From the NCBI GenBank assembly GCA_030704615.1, contig CM060733.1:21202001-21266000 (forward strand): 64,000 nt of DNA. The letters run 5' to 3'. This stretch comes from Takakia lepidozioides. Its lineage: Eukaryota > Streptophyta > Takakiopsida > Takakiales > Takakiaceae. The number at the start of each line of letters is the position of its first letter. The first letter of the stretch is position 1. Of the stretch, positions 22,830 through 33,288 are shown in pieces. The notes below the pieces were generated by a model, which did no database searches, had not been told where the DNA came from, and saw only the letters and a list, made by a program, of their open reading frames with translations. The position numbers were made by a program, and so were the translations under genes.

Positions 22830-25440
22830 CATCAGAGAGACAAAATTGGTATGGTATCCTCTACCCTACAAACCATTTGGAGCTAGTTGGTAGTGCAAAT
22901 GTTTCCTAGAAAATATGGCATCTCTTAGGAGCACACCACACTATAATTACACTGTCTAACCATCCACTCAAGATACTTGCAACAGAGGGATACTCAGTTG
23001 AGGAGAACTTCAAGCTACTTGCCAGGTTTAGCAGCTTCTAAGACTTGACCACGGTGCCCCTCCTTTGCTTGGTATTCCATTGGCGCGGTCTCCATTGGCA
23101 TGGTCCTCCTGCAAAGCACACCTGCTTTGCACCACCATCATAACATAATATAACATTCGTTACAAGTTTTCTCAGTATTCTCTTTTCCAAAAAACAACTC
23201 CTACTGTTAGATGTGTTGGAGCCTCTATGTGAGAATCACATCCAACATTCTTGTTCTTCACCGAGACATATGCAGTTATGCAAATTACCTTTGCTTCGAT
23301 TGCAAATAACTTAAAAAGAGGCCTCTGCCAATTACCAACTCAGGGAAACAGTCTTAAGACCAACCAATTCTTCATGTTTCAGGCTTGAACTTATAATGTG
23401 TTCACACAACCTTGCATCACCAGGTATTCAAATAAAAATGGGTCTCTAGGTTGAGGAAAGAAAGGACAAGTGAGGGGCACACTCGCGAGGAACCCTGCGT
23501 GCGATACTCAATCACACCTAGTTAAAGCCGGCCTTGGATTTGGTCTCGCTCATATATAGCCCTCTTCTCTATCCTGCTCATACAAATCCATAATAGGTAG
23601 TTGCAGCGAAGAGTGGACCAGAAAATTGAAGATGTGGCCTACATAAAAGTCCATAAGATAAAAAATTAAAAATCGTGAAAATTAGCCAAACAATGGATTC
23701 ACTTGCACTATATCATATGGAATGTCTATTGTTGGGACACTGTCATTTCAAATGGGAAAAAGAAAGATGTTATGGAGGATATATGCCGCCATGTGCCGTC
23801 TGTGACGTAATCCAAACTTGACCATAATCACAAAAGTACATGTTTTTGAAAATTTGACCTTGCCCCATCCTTCATCTACAACAAATGGTTGTATTTAATG
23901 AAGAGAGTTCATGGGGTATTTTGGTTTTCATATTGTAAAGGACTTTATGAAAATGGGTGTTATTGGTAGATTGATAAAGTACATAAATGTTTTGTCTAAT
24001 GAGTAAAAATATTTAAAACCTCTCACACTAGATCTATTATCATAAGATCAAGGGATGGCAAAGTTCATTTTTCCAATTAAATTCCATAAATACTACAAAA
24101 TCTAGCAAATAATAAGTCCATAACAAGTTTTTTATGGACTGTAAAGGCTTGATTTTGAAAAGGCTTTTGACCACAAGCTCAACTTTCTAGGAACTAGCTC
24201 CCTCAAGCTCAAAACTAACTACACAAGCAATAGGCCAAAACAAGGATATGAGACTGGATTGAAGAACAAGAGGAGCCTGCTCTTCTTTTATTGTGTTTTT
24301 GGGGCCTCTTAAACTAATGAAGGATAGTCTTAAACTATGATTTCCTACATGAATCTATAGTTTAAAAACGATAAAACACCATAAAATAACAACCATGGAT
24401 GGAAAACCTTGGTGTTAATGATAAATCTGGTTTTTCATCCATCCAATGGATGACCAGTTGGCGCTAGGTTGTATTTTCATCCCTCCAGCTTGCAAGTCGA
24501 ATTTCCAGATTTCATCCATTGGATGAACTAGAATTCCATTTAATCGCCTTTCGCAACTGCCTCCGACGTGATAATTTGATGCCGTCTCTCATCACCTCCA
24601 AAAAATCCTCAAACTTGGTGACAAATTATAATTAGATGGCCCGTAGCTGCCCACAAAATCTCAAAGGAATCAGGGAAGAAAAACCACACATTTGGTTGGT
24701 TTCCATGGTTTCGCCATATAGGCAGTTTGCCGCTTCCTGGCAGTAAAAATACTGGTGGTGCCCCCAGGGGGGTCTTTGGCCCTGCCACTGGGTCACAGAT
24801 CATCTGGAGTTTCCTCCTACATACTTTGCATCGCTGAGGAGTTCAAAACTTCGCCGGGAAGCTCCTTCACTCGTCGTTTGCTCCGATGCAGCACTTGCTT
24901 TGTCGCGATATTTTATCGCTGTACAGATTGTTTCCTCCAATTGCCAAGACTCCTCGCCGCATGCTCCTACTGGACTTGAAAAGCGGGAGAATAGAGAGAT
25001 CGCAATCCCGGACTGGAACAGTCGCCATATATTGTTTCAAACATGTGCATGTTGTCGTTACTAATACCAAATTGACAGCCTAACTCGCTGTCGATGCAGC
25101 TTCCTACGGTCATTTTGACGCCAGAGCTCCTCCATGGTCGTCTCAGACATAATCTAAATTCTTATGTGCTTTACTAGCGATTTCCAGATAACTCACAAAC
25201 TGCCCTGCTTTGGCAGTACAATGCCTAAACTGTCTGCCATAAGATAAAAAAACGATCTGAAAAGAAATATGTACCAATATATGTATCTACAACGGGAGCA
25301 GGTTTTTCAATGCCAGGGTTTTGAAACCTGACATGTATTACATGTTATATTGGCGGGAAATCCCATTCGTTCGCTTCATGTAAAGAATCATGCAAACAAT
25401 ATTCTTTGTCTGCAGATCCCACCATTGAGAGACTCCGTCC
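22830..25440. other. Intergenic, AT-rich, nothing firmly supported
   Basis: The stretch is AT-rich with no recognised domain. TCATCCATTGGATGA-like palindromic motifs occur at about 24440 and 24515 and again near 61820, hinting at a small MITE family. A plus-strand frame at 24755-25083 has no recognisable content. Confidence 0.4.
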
Positions 25441-25448
25441 TTTCAGTT

Positions 25449-25520
25449 CATTGCATTTTTTGCTATCTGAGACGTTCTCCTCCTCATTGCATTCTGTGCT
25501 GTCTGAGACGTAGAATGAGC
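25449..25520. repeat. 36-bp tandem duplication
   Basis: Two units spaced 36 bp apart share CATTGCAT, CTGAGACGT and most bases between (25449 and 25485). Confidence 0.6.
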
Positions 25521-25833
25521 GTACGCAACTCCTCGCAACATGTAACTTGCAGTACGATCTGTCATGCATGAATGCGCATGAGAAGGATGAAAGGACACAC
25601 AACGTATACATGTAAAAGGGCAGCATGTACAAACCGTCATTGAGATGTCGAACGATGCATCCGTCGGTGACTCCATGAGAAATTCAGGTTGAAGAAGCAG
25701 TATCTTGCCTCATGATGGGGCTTCAGATTACATGGGGTGCATGTGTGCCATTTGGGTTCTTATGGCAGTGGGCGTCCCTCATAGTGATGCGTACTCTTAT
25801 CCTTGGTCATTCATACAGTGAACCCCTTATTGC

Positions 25834-26297
25834 ATGGCACTTGAACATGAAGGAGAGGAGGAATTTAATCCTTGGGATTATGTGAATGAAAGACAATGTG
25901 CATTAGACATGGGGGTTGGAGAGACATGTGTCTTGGAATACGTTGTGCGAACCTTCAAGTGGTATGGTCCACAGACACTTGCACATCGGGTGAATATGCA
26001 CAGGCGGTGGGTTGCTTTTCTTGAGAGGAGCCATGCTGCATGGGAATTCATCATAAAACCCCAAGCACGCTGCGTGTATGCATGTATCACTACACAAATC
26101 CTAACGGCAGCCATCGGGGACCTTACGATACATTGATCCACCATTGTGCAACATATCGCGGGTGTTGGAGGGTGGAGCACAAAACTCTGGCATGTATTAT
26201 ATTTAATATCCTAACAGAAGATGACATTCGAGCGGTGTATCTGTTTTTACCGTCAATGGACTATGCATATGAGTACGACTGGCTTGTCAATGGGTAG
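25834..26297 (+). pseudogene. Unidentified ORF pair, probably transposon-encoded
   Basis: Frame 25834-26136 begins MALEHEGEEEFNPWDYVNER and contains VLEYVVRTFKWYGPQTLAHR. An overlapping frame (26040-26297) gives a compatible continuation ending YLFLPSMDYAYEYDWLVNG. Together they look like about 150 residues of one protein with a frameshift near 26060-26090. I do not recognise the family. It lies just downstream of a Ulp1-like domain on the opposite strand, inside a transposon-rich stretch. Confidence 0.35.
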
Positions 26298-26758
26298 TTC
26301 TTATATGCATGTTCACAGGGTGCATACAATGTGAACTTGTGTGAGTGAGAAGGCAATGCAAGAAAACAGTGTTGTGTTGTTTACTTCAGTTAAGAAGCAC
26401 ATGAAGAAATTTTCACAATGATGCACATCATTGTAGGCATGTCGGGATAGTTTGTAGAATGAAATTGAGCATTGCAATGACAAGACAAAACTTTTCATTT
26501 CAGTTTGTTGCGACAACTGTACCGAGTTCTGGTCCTAGGCTGCGAAAGGTGGGTAGCAAAGACAGCAGGTTGCACAGGGTCTTTAGGAAGTCTAACATAT
26601 GGTGGTCGTGCGTATGGGAGGCCATGTCCTCCTCCACCTCCAATTCTGCCATAACCAAATTGGGAATGTTCCCTCTCTTTTACAAAACAGCCTCAACGGG
26701 GAACCATTGCAGGTTCAGCTGCAAACAAGTTCCCACATTGAGAAACTGCACCGCAAAA

Positions 26759-27163
26759 CTATAGTAGGGGAAGCACGTTGAAAACAATGGCCATGGGCAC
26801 TTCAGCAAGCAAAACATCCGTATTATAGTATTGGAAGAGTGTGCTTACCGGGCCTGCGCCACCTGGTTTTGGGTTGACAAATGTTTCCTCCAAGTACATA
26901 TCAATGTAATGAGCAGTAAACATACCACACTCCCAGTTGGAGACTTGCTGGGCACAGGGGGGGGGGGTCACCCACCGCTTTGGGTGTGTGGCCTCTGTCC
27001 ACTTTGGGTTTGGAGGGTATAATCCTTGCAGTACAGCCCACACTCTTGCAAACAAAGGCTTCAACATCTTGTGTTTATGCAGGCTTTTAATGCTATTGAA
27101 GTGAAGGTAGCGCTCGTGTTCCAAATTAAGAACACTCCAGTGGTTGCTACACAAAACATTCAC
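26759..27163 (-). pseudogene. Ulp1-like cysteine protease (C48) C-terminal domain
   Basis: The frame contains SNHWSVLNLEHERYLHFNS, then CAQQVSNWECGMFTAHYIDM. This is the catalytic layout of Ulp1/SENP proteases: His in NHWSV (27142-27140), the Gln of AQQ, and the nucleophile Cys in WECGMF (27929-style DCG motif; codon 26929-26927). The usual catalytic Asp after the His strand reads Asn (HFNS). A frame break sits just before NVLCSNHWSV, where upstream residues (GFYFMHILMKTKLK) lie in another frame, and more possible protease sequence lies at 27255-27420 minus. Ulp1 domains remove SUMO in host proteins and are often captured by plant MULE-like and CACTA transposons, which fits this setting. The copy is likely inactive. 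Confidence 0.65.
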
Positions 27164-27638
27164 ACCTTCAGCTTAGTCTTCATCAGGATGTGCATGAAAT
27201 AGAACCCATATGCACGAAAGTGATAGGAACAGAGGCAGGTTAAATGGAGAAATTTCACTTAAATGTAACAATGACAACGAGCACTTCGACACCAATACAG
27301 TCAAGGGTAGGGAACCTTGTGTCCACCCAAGCCTGTATGGTGCTGACTCCGTTTCCAAATTTCTTGCAATGGGTGCGAAGACACATCCAGGCGAAGATGT
27401 CGAGCACAAGAATTTTATTGTACAACACAGTGCAAAATGCTCTCATCAGGGCCAGGCAGGGGCTGGCTGAAGCACGTTTTGCAAAAGCGGGTGGTAAGCG
27501 GGCGATGTTGGCAAGTGGGCTGTCATCCACCGACCGCATACACCACCCATCACAACAACAACCACACACCTTGTAGACATCCCCGCGAATGCAAATATCG
27601 CAACACTGGGCAATGCTGCTGAGCTTGCCACCAAATCC

Positions 27639-28106
27639 ATGCCTCAGTCAGAAAATGAAGAACATGAGGTGCAGCAGGCGGTGGAAACAGGTCCTCTTTG
27701 TCCCAGGACTGCAGGCATGCCCTCAGAGGGCAATACTGATGACCTTGCATCCACAACTAATGGTGGGAAACCGATTGTGTGTCGGTCTGATGATGAGGCA
27801 TCACGACTTCTGAGCCACCTCCCCGAACACAGTGTGCCATTTGCTGAAGTCTGTGCCGACCTTCTTTGTCCGGAAACAGGTCCCCTGACTCAACTTGAAA
27901 TGGACTTGTCTTGTAGTCAGACATTCCCTGACTTTGGTGGACCGCCTCCCCCTATGGGGTCTTTCACTTCATCACATAACTTTGTGAGTCCTCCCCCCAT
28001 TTCCGTTCGAGATCCCACTGACGAGGGTGTAATTGTGCCTGCAGTAACCAATGTCGGGTCGTCCAGAACCCCTCATGGTGAACTACTTGAACAGTATGAT
28101 ACGTAG
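27639..28106 (+). CDS. Unidentified 155-residue ORF, low-complexity, transposon context
   Basis: The frame begins MPQSENEEHEVQQAVETGPL and stays open upstream to about 27565 (LVDIPANANIATLGNAAELA). It is rich in Pro, Ser, Glu and Asp and has no recognised domain. Its length, lack of stops and non-shadow composition suggest it once coded, perhaps as the N-terminal or linker part of a transposon protein. It runs opposite to the neighbouring Ulp1 domain. Confidence 0.35.
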   Translation: MPQSENEEHEVQQAVETGPLCPRTAGMPSEGNTDDLASTTNGGKPIVCRSDDEASRLLSHLPEHSVPFAEVCADLLCPETGPLTQLEMDLSCSQTFPDFGGPPPPMGSFTSSHNFVSPPPISVRDPTDEGVIVPAVTNVGSSRTPHGELLEQYDT

Positions 28107-28904
28107 CACTTGCACATTATGGCCTTGCCCTCCCCCCTTTGTCGTTTCAAGATGATTTTGATGGTCTGAATACTCCGAACAGCACATATGCCACGACACG
28201 ATTTTGATGGTGATGTGCATGGGAGTGTGCACAAAGGACCTAAACGCTCTTGCTCTGTTACCTTTGCCAATCCCATTGCCACCCATACCACTCCCACCAG
28301 CTAGTGCAGACAATCCTCAGTTATGTCAACTTCCATCCACCGATAATCAAGTAGTTGCAACCCGTTGGAAAAAATCATTGTCCAGGTATGCATTTGCATT
28401 CGTTGCACATGCACATGTTTCTTTGGCCCATACAATGTAACTGTCATGCAGATTGTGCTGTTGTCATAATGCACTGTGTTCGTGGATGCGCATAATTCAT
28501 GAGGCGATGGAAAACGTGATGTGAGTTCAATGCCCGTGCACCCTTCTTTATCGTAAATCTTATGGTTTACCTTCAATCCTGTTTGAAACTGTAGTGTATG
28601 CTTACATTGTCCATGCAGCCACTTGACATGCTTTGTGGGGTCTGTTCACGATTTGCTGTGGTGCAGTGGTGAACAAGACTACGGACGTCTGGTTCTTCCA
28701 AGATTCGTTGTCCCCTCACATCCCTCTTAGACTAGAAGATACAGATGATGTGGTGGATGCCGTGTGATGGACTTTTGGGTGTGTTGCAAAAAATTGTCCC
28801 TTCCACATAATGTGCTTGCAACACCGAGGATTCACCATAGTCGAAGCTGTCTGCACACATCCAAAGCAGATGTTGCACATGAGCCCGGGTTGGGGGGTGC
28901 TATT

Positions 28905-28992
28905 CCGTGAGCCCGGAGGCGTGAGCCTGTGAGCCTAGGAGCCCGTGAGCCCGGAGGCGTGAGCCTGTGAGCCTAGGAGCCCGTGAGCCTAG
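28905..28992. repeat. Perfect 38-bp tandem repeat rich in GTGAGCC
   Basis: A 38-bp unit starting CCGTGAGCCCGGAGGCGTGA repeats exactly at 28905 and 28943, with a third partial unit from 28981. Each unit contains GTGAGCC three times. A related GTGAGC cluster in both orientations lies at 33195-33265. Confidence 0.9.
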
Positions 28993-29059
28993 CACAGGCT
29001 CACGCCACGTCAGCATGCATACATGGCCTATTTCCGCGGGTGTCACCTATTACCGCGAG

Positions 29060-29311
29060 TTGATCAGCCATTTTCAGGGAATGCAGACTGGATGTGTTAC
29101 ATCCATTATATCCATCCTTTCTATCCATTGCATCTATTTAGACGTTATTAACATACCAAGCCCTTGCATTGGAATGTGGCTACGTCGTGAGCAGGTGCAC
29201 ACTCACATCATCCAAAGCGGATCCCTGCGAAATGTTTTCTTACTTACCACCCTTGCCAACATGTATGGTATGTGCGGGAGCATCATGGATGCTCAACAGA
29301 AGAATGCCTGA
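29060..29311 (+). pseudogene. PPR protein fragment
   Basis: The plus frame reads REQVHTHIIQSGSLRNVFLL then TTLANMYGMCGSIMDAQ, the standard start of a PLS-type PPR repeat unit (VHAHIIKSG, LVDMYAKCGS). Only about one repeat is present and it runs into a stop, so it is an isolated gene fragment carried among repeats. Confidence 0.6.
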
Positions 29312-29645
29312 ACGATCTTTGATCACGTGGACTTTAACGTGGTAGATTTACCAAGCATTCTTCTGGCTGGAATGGTTGGGAGACCAACGAGCAAATGATG
29401 CGAGAAATGCACTGCCCAAACCAAAGACGTTTCTTTGTTTTTGCAATGCACACAAGACTGTGAGCTCCGGAAAACACTAAAGAGATTGAAGGAACAATAT
29501 GGGCAGTCCATGCAACCCCCATCTCCAACGATAGTTTGTTCCCAGGAATTTGCATCCCACGCACACATTGCAAACAAGACAACAATGATACACCACCATC
29601 CCATCTCAAAATTGGCCCCGAATAAAAGTAAAAAAAAACTTGATA

Positions 29646-30617
29646 TCAAGTGTCAAAGTCATCAGAATCAGAATCGACCTCCTGTGCTATGTCATCCACA
29701 AAGATTCTGGCCCCAACACCACGTCTTTTACCACGACCGTCGATGGTTGGACTGCGAGTGCCATGAATGGACATGCTTGCTGCGAGTGCCTCCACATAGA
29801 CGGGTAGCATGTAAGACTGAGGAGGACTTGAAAGAAGTCCAAGAAGTTGTGATAGCCCTGGACAGTGGAAGCACACGGACTCCTGCACAAGTCGACAAAA
29901 ACCCATTTTGAATACAATGATGCAATGCACAAGTCCAACAAAGAGGATGTCTCTCATGTTCACCTTGCCTTAAGAACAGTGATTCTAGTGAAACAAGAAT
30001 GCAAGCATCCACAGGTTGAACTTACTCACAGGCAAAGTCAGAGTCCAGCTCCTTGTCGGACGTCTCCCCTGTATCAATATCACCGAGAAGCGGCTTTGGA
30101 AGGACTTGAGAAGTTTGTCCACCCAAACCCATTAGGAGGTTCTTGTAAATTTCGGCATCCCCTTCAATCCCGAAGAGATGTCGCACACTGGCCTTACAAG
30201 CGTGGTACGAAGTACCTGCAATGGAATAGAAGGAAGGAAATAGATATTGAAGACTCATTTGGAATGGTGAGAAGAGCTGAAAGTGCAAGCTCAAACAAAC
30301 CCGATCAAATGTGAATGTTGAAGAGACGAACCTGTGCCCATTGACAAATCCAGAACTCTGGCGTCGGTGTAGGTGCAGCACTCCACAATCGTTTGAATGA
30401 AAGCCGGGCTCCTCTCCCTGGCCCCTCTCCAAGGAACCCCATTCCCCCTTTGCAAGCAGACGTTATTGTCCACGTAGTTGTGGTGCATGTCATCCGTGGG
30501 AGGATCTGTCCTCTCGTCTATGAACTTGCGCCCATGAGTGATGGCAAACTCCCTAATGACGGCTGGAGTCGTAGGTGGATGCACTCGGACGAGACAAACA
30601 GCTTCAAACAAAAGTGT
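29646..30617 (-). pseudogene. DNA amino-methyltransferase-like (N4/N6 methylase fold) C-terminal exons
   Basis: Exon A (30617-30332) reads RGARERSPAFIQTIVECC then ARVLDLSMGTG. Exon B (30215-30026) continues TSYHACKASVRHLFGIEGD then AEIYKNLL. The join (CAG|GTTCGT to TTGCAG|GTACT, phase 1) recreates VLDLSMGTGTSYHAC, which matches motif I of DNA amino-methyltransferases (VLDPFxGSGTT), followed by the GxxxxGIExDxxxY strand. The preceding ERSPAFIQTIVE corresponds to the helix before motif I. These enzymes transfer a methyl group from SAM to the N6 of adenine or N4 of cytosine. A DPP triplet (ERTDPPTDD) occurs about 45 residues upstream, but its spacing is too short to be sure it is catalytic motif IV. 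A possible exon C (29882-29646) ends in a basic then acidic tail (GKRRGVGARIF, DSDSDDFDT). The N-terminal half would lie upstream at 33289-35493. Confidence 0.6.
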
Positions 30618-30739
30618 CTGCGAATGGACATCCAGAAGGATCTAAGAAGCTTGAAAATCAGGCACCTACATATTCATTTGAGCGAATTATGCAACTCCAT
30701 CCGAGAACCACCAAAAAAAGGAACAAGAAGGCAGATTTA

Positions 30740-31779
30740 CAAACAAAAAACCGGAAAGGGGGGCACAAACAATGTGCGTTGCCACAGACTGTTTGGTGCT
30801 TCCAACTACGGGTGTTTTGAACTTGGCACACTGGCCCTGTGTGGCACATTTAGACATCAAACATGGCCCATTTTGAAATAAAAAAAACAGGCACAAAAGG
30901 GGCCACAAACAGTGTGTTTTGAAGCACACTGTTTGGGGCTTCCAATTAGGGGTATTTTGAGCATGCCATACTGGCCCTTTGTGGCCCATTTTGAAGTAAA
31001 AAAACAACCGGAAAGGGGGACACAAACAGTGTGCGTTGCCGCACACTATTTGGTGCTTCCAACTACGGGTGTTTTGAACTTGGCACACTAGCCCTGTGTG
31101 GCACATTTAGACATCAAATATGGCCCATTTTGAAATCAAAAAACAGGAACAGAGGGGGCCACAAACTGTGTGCACATTGTTTGGGGCCTCCAATTAGGGG
31201 TATTTTGAGCATGGCATACTGGCCCTTTTTGGCCCATTTTGAAATAAAAAAACAACCGGAAATGGTGGCCCAAACAGTGTGCGTTGCCGCACACTATTTG
31301 GGCTTCCAATTAGGGGTATTTTGAGCATGGCATACTGGCCTTTTGTGGCCTATTTTGAAGTCAAAAAACAACCGGAAAGGGGGGCACAAACAGTGTGTGT
31401 TGCCGCACACTGTTTGGTGCTTCCAACTACATGTGTTTTGAACTTGGCACACTAGCCCTGTGTGGCACATTTAGACATCAAATATGGCCCATTTTGAAAT
31501 CAAAAAACAGGCACAGAGGGGGCCACAAACTGTGTGCTTTGAAGCACATTGTTTTGGGCCTCCAATTAGGGGTATTTTGAGCATGTCATACTGGCCCTTT
31601 GTGGCCCATTTTGAAATAAAAAAAACAACCGGAAATGGGGGCCCAAACAATGTACGTTGCCGCACACTGTTTGGTGCTTCCAACTACGGGTGTTTTGAAC
31701 TTGGCACACTGGCCTACTGTGGCACATTTACACATCAAAACACAACCAGAAAGGGGGGCACAAATAGTGTGCGTTGCCG
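30740..31779. repeat. Minisatellite of two alternating ~125-bp units
   Basis: About eight units repeat in tandem. Type A contains CTTCCAACTACGGGTGTTTT then GGCACATTTAGACATC; type B contains CTTCCAATTAGGGGTATTTT then GGCCCATTTTGAA. The order is A B A B B A B A. Each unit ends in a poly(A)-like run and CCGGAAAGGGG. Several frames stay open through the array, giving repeated FGASNYGCFELGTLA and PPIRGILSM peptides, most likely by chance. Confidence 0.9.
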
Positions 31780-31789
31780 AAACCAGTGG

Positions 31790-32242
31790 TTGGCAGGATC
31801 AGTAGCTACCCCTGGCACTGCAGCATCGGTCGTGCAGCAGAATGACACAGTTCATGTGAAACGCGAGGTGAGCATATCCACTACATTCGTGACTCTTTCA
31901 GACTCGTCCTCGGAGGATGTTTATGAGATTCCTCCGCCAATCCAGACTCCATTCTTGGATGATGACGAATTGCAGGAGATAACAAGTGTCATTCCGAAAT
32001 TGAAAGCCCTCGTAGGGGTGCCTGGGTGCAAGAGCGAGCTGCGTTTTGTTGATTGGGCGTCCCTTCAGGTGCAGAGGGTTCAATATGGAGTAGCAGAGTT
32101 TGACGGGGACATTTTGTTTGAGCTCCACCCTCCCACGTCTTCCAGTGGACTAGCTGGGCTTCTGCAGGGCATGGTTAAGAAACATGACGGACATGGTTCA
32201 ATAGGGAGCGCACATGCCTCTTCCATTGGAGTCAATCTCTAG
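31790..32242 (+). pseudogene. Unidentified transposon-type ORF with acidic SUMO-motif-like segment
   Basis: After the minisatellite the frame becomes protein-like: VHVKREVSISTTFVTLSDSS, EDVYEIPPP, then LRFVDWASLQVQRVQYGVAE. VKRE followed closely by an acidic-serine run resembles a SUMO-site or SIM arrangement, which is only a suggestion. The frame is open for 150 codons and precedes another ORF on the same strand. I do not recognise the family; it is likely part of the same protein as 32281-32853. Confidence 0.4.
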
Positions 32243-32280
32243 CACGTCATACAAAGCGTTGCATTTGACCTGACCTTCAG

Positions 32281-32853
32281 TTGGAGCACAGAAGGCTTTT
32301 CCTTGAGTACAAAAATGCCACCTCAATCGGAGAAGTTGAGAGCACTTACCAAGCAATTCGGGCTTGGTGGTTCTCCTCTGGTGCTGCTAGTGGGATCCAG
32401 CTGAAGGAGTTGGAGGACTGGTTGGTTTTCTGGCACTTCAGGTACAGACAGTGGGGAGCTTTCATGATGACGGTATGTCTTTTCAATCCCAGAAACACAA
32501 ATTTCACTTTGCATCGAGCCTGTTCCTTTGGGCTTGTTGGATTGTCACTTGCAGAACCTCTTCCATTTCATTTCGTTCCTCACATTTGCGTTCAATGCCT
32601 CCTGCAGGACATATCCTTGGAGGACTTGGCCGACATGCCTTCCTGTAATTTGGCGGAGACTGTTCACAATGCCTGGATGCAGCAGTCTACCAAAGCAGGA
32701 CTTGACTTGTATGTTGCCATTGCCGATGACATGGTGCGGGCACTTACACAACAAACCAGATACCGCAATTTTCTGATGGGACGGGGCGGAGGCAAGGGCC
32801 CTGATATGACTTTGTTGATGCTAAGGGCTGCGAATAGGTCCGGAGACCCATAA
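32281..32853 (+). pseudogene. Transposase-like C-terminal region (possibly MULE-like)
   Basis: The frame reads LEDWLVFWHFRYRQWGAFMM, then after a likely intron (GTATGT near 32471 to CTGCAG near 32607) it continues DMPSCNLAETVHNAWMQQS, LYVAIADDMVRALTQQTRYR and GPDMTLLMLRAANRSGDP. The W-x-x-R, then CNLAETxHN pattern resembles the end of MULE-type transposases, where the last catalytic Glu lies in an N-x-x-E segment. This is a resemblance by eye, not an assignment. A Ulp1 domain nearby would fit a MULE-like element. The start at 32281 is simply the first Met. Confidence 0.4.
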
Positions 32854-33194
32854 AAGATGGCGAGAGCTCTGAACAGGTGCACTGAAGGCTCCCCTTTGCA
32901 ATCCAGGGTCCCCCATTTGGAAGGCGAGAAAACATTTGGATCATGCAAAAAGAAATTGAACACTCCTCCAGGGTCGGATGGAGATTCCCATCGCCCGGAC
33001 AGGGTCAATTTTTCTGTACCTAAGGTGTCTCCGGTGCAGACTAAGTCATGTGCCCACCCCTTCCCTGGTGGGTATTGTGCAGACATTGCAGACATGGTGC
33101 ATGGTGGCCCCTTTGTTTTGTCCACGTTTCTCCACGGTAATAGGTACTATTCCTGCAATCCTCGCCTATAGGGCCTGCTTCTCCAGCACATTTG

Positions 33195-33265
33195 TGCCGC
33201 TCACGCTTCCCTGAAGCGTGAGCGCAGCTCCCAGGCTCACGGGGCTGGGCTCACGCCGTAGCTAC
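33195..33265. repeat. GTGAGC/GCTCAC cluster, right-hand counterpart of the 38-bp array
   Basis: CGCTCACGCTTCCCTGAAGC, then GTGAGCG, CAGGCTCACGGGG and GGGCTCACGCC lie within 70 bp. The motifs match the array at 28905-28992, mostly in inverse orientation, so the two could be subterminal parts of one element. Confidence 0.5.
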
Positions 33266-33288
33266 GCTGGCCCGGATTAAGGATGGAT

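Noticed and set aside
24430-24540. TCATCCATTGGATGA palindromes as a MITE
   Set aside because: Only short matches with the 61820 region; no terminal repeats or target duplication could be defined.
30545-30570. TDPPTDD as the catalytic DPPY motif of the methylase
   Set aside because: In beta-class amino-methylases motif IV normally lies much further upstream of motif I, so the triplet may be coincidental.
31484-31780. Repeated peptide FGASNYGCFELGTLA as a coding repeat
   Set aside because: The frame is open only because the minisatellite unit lacks stops in it; other units shift frame.
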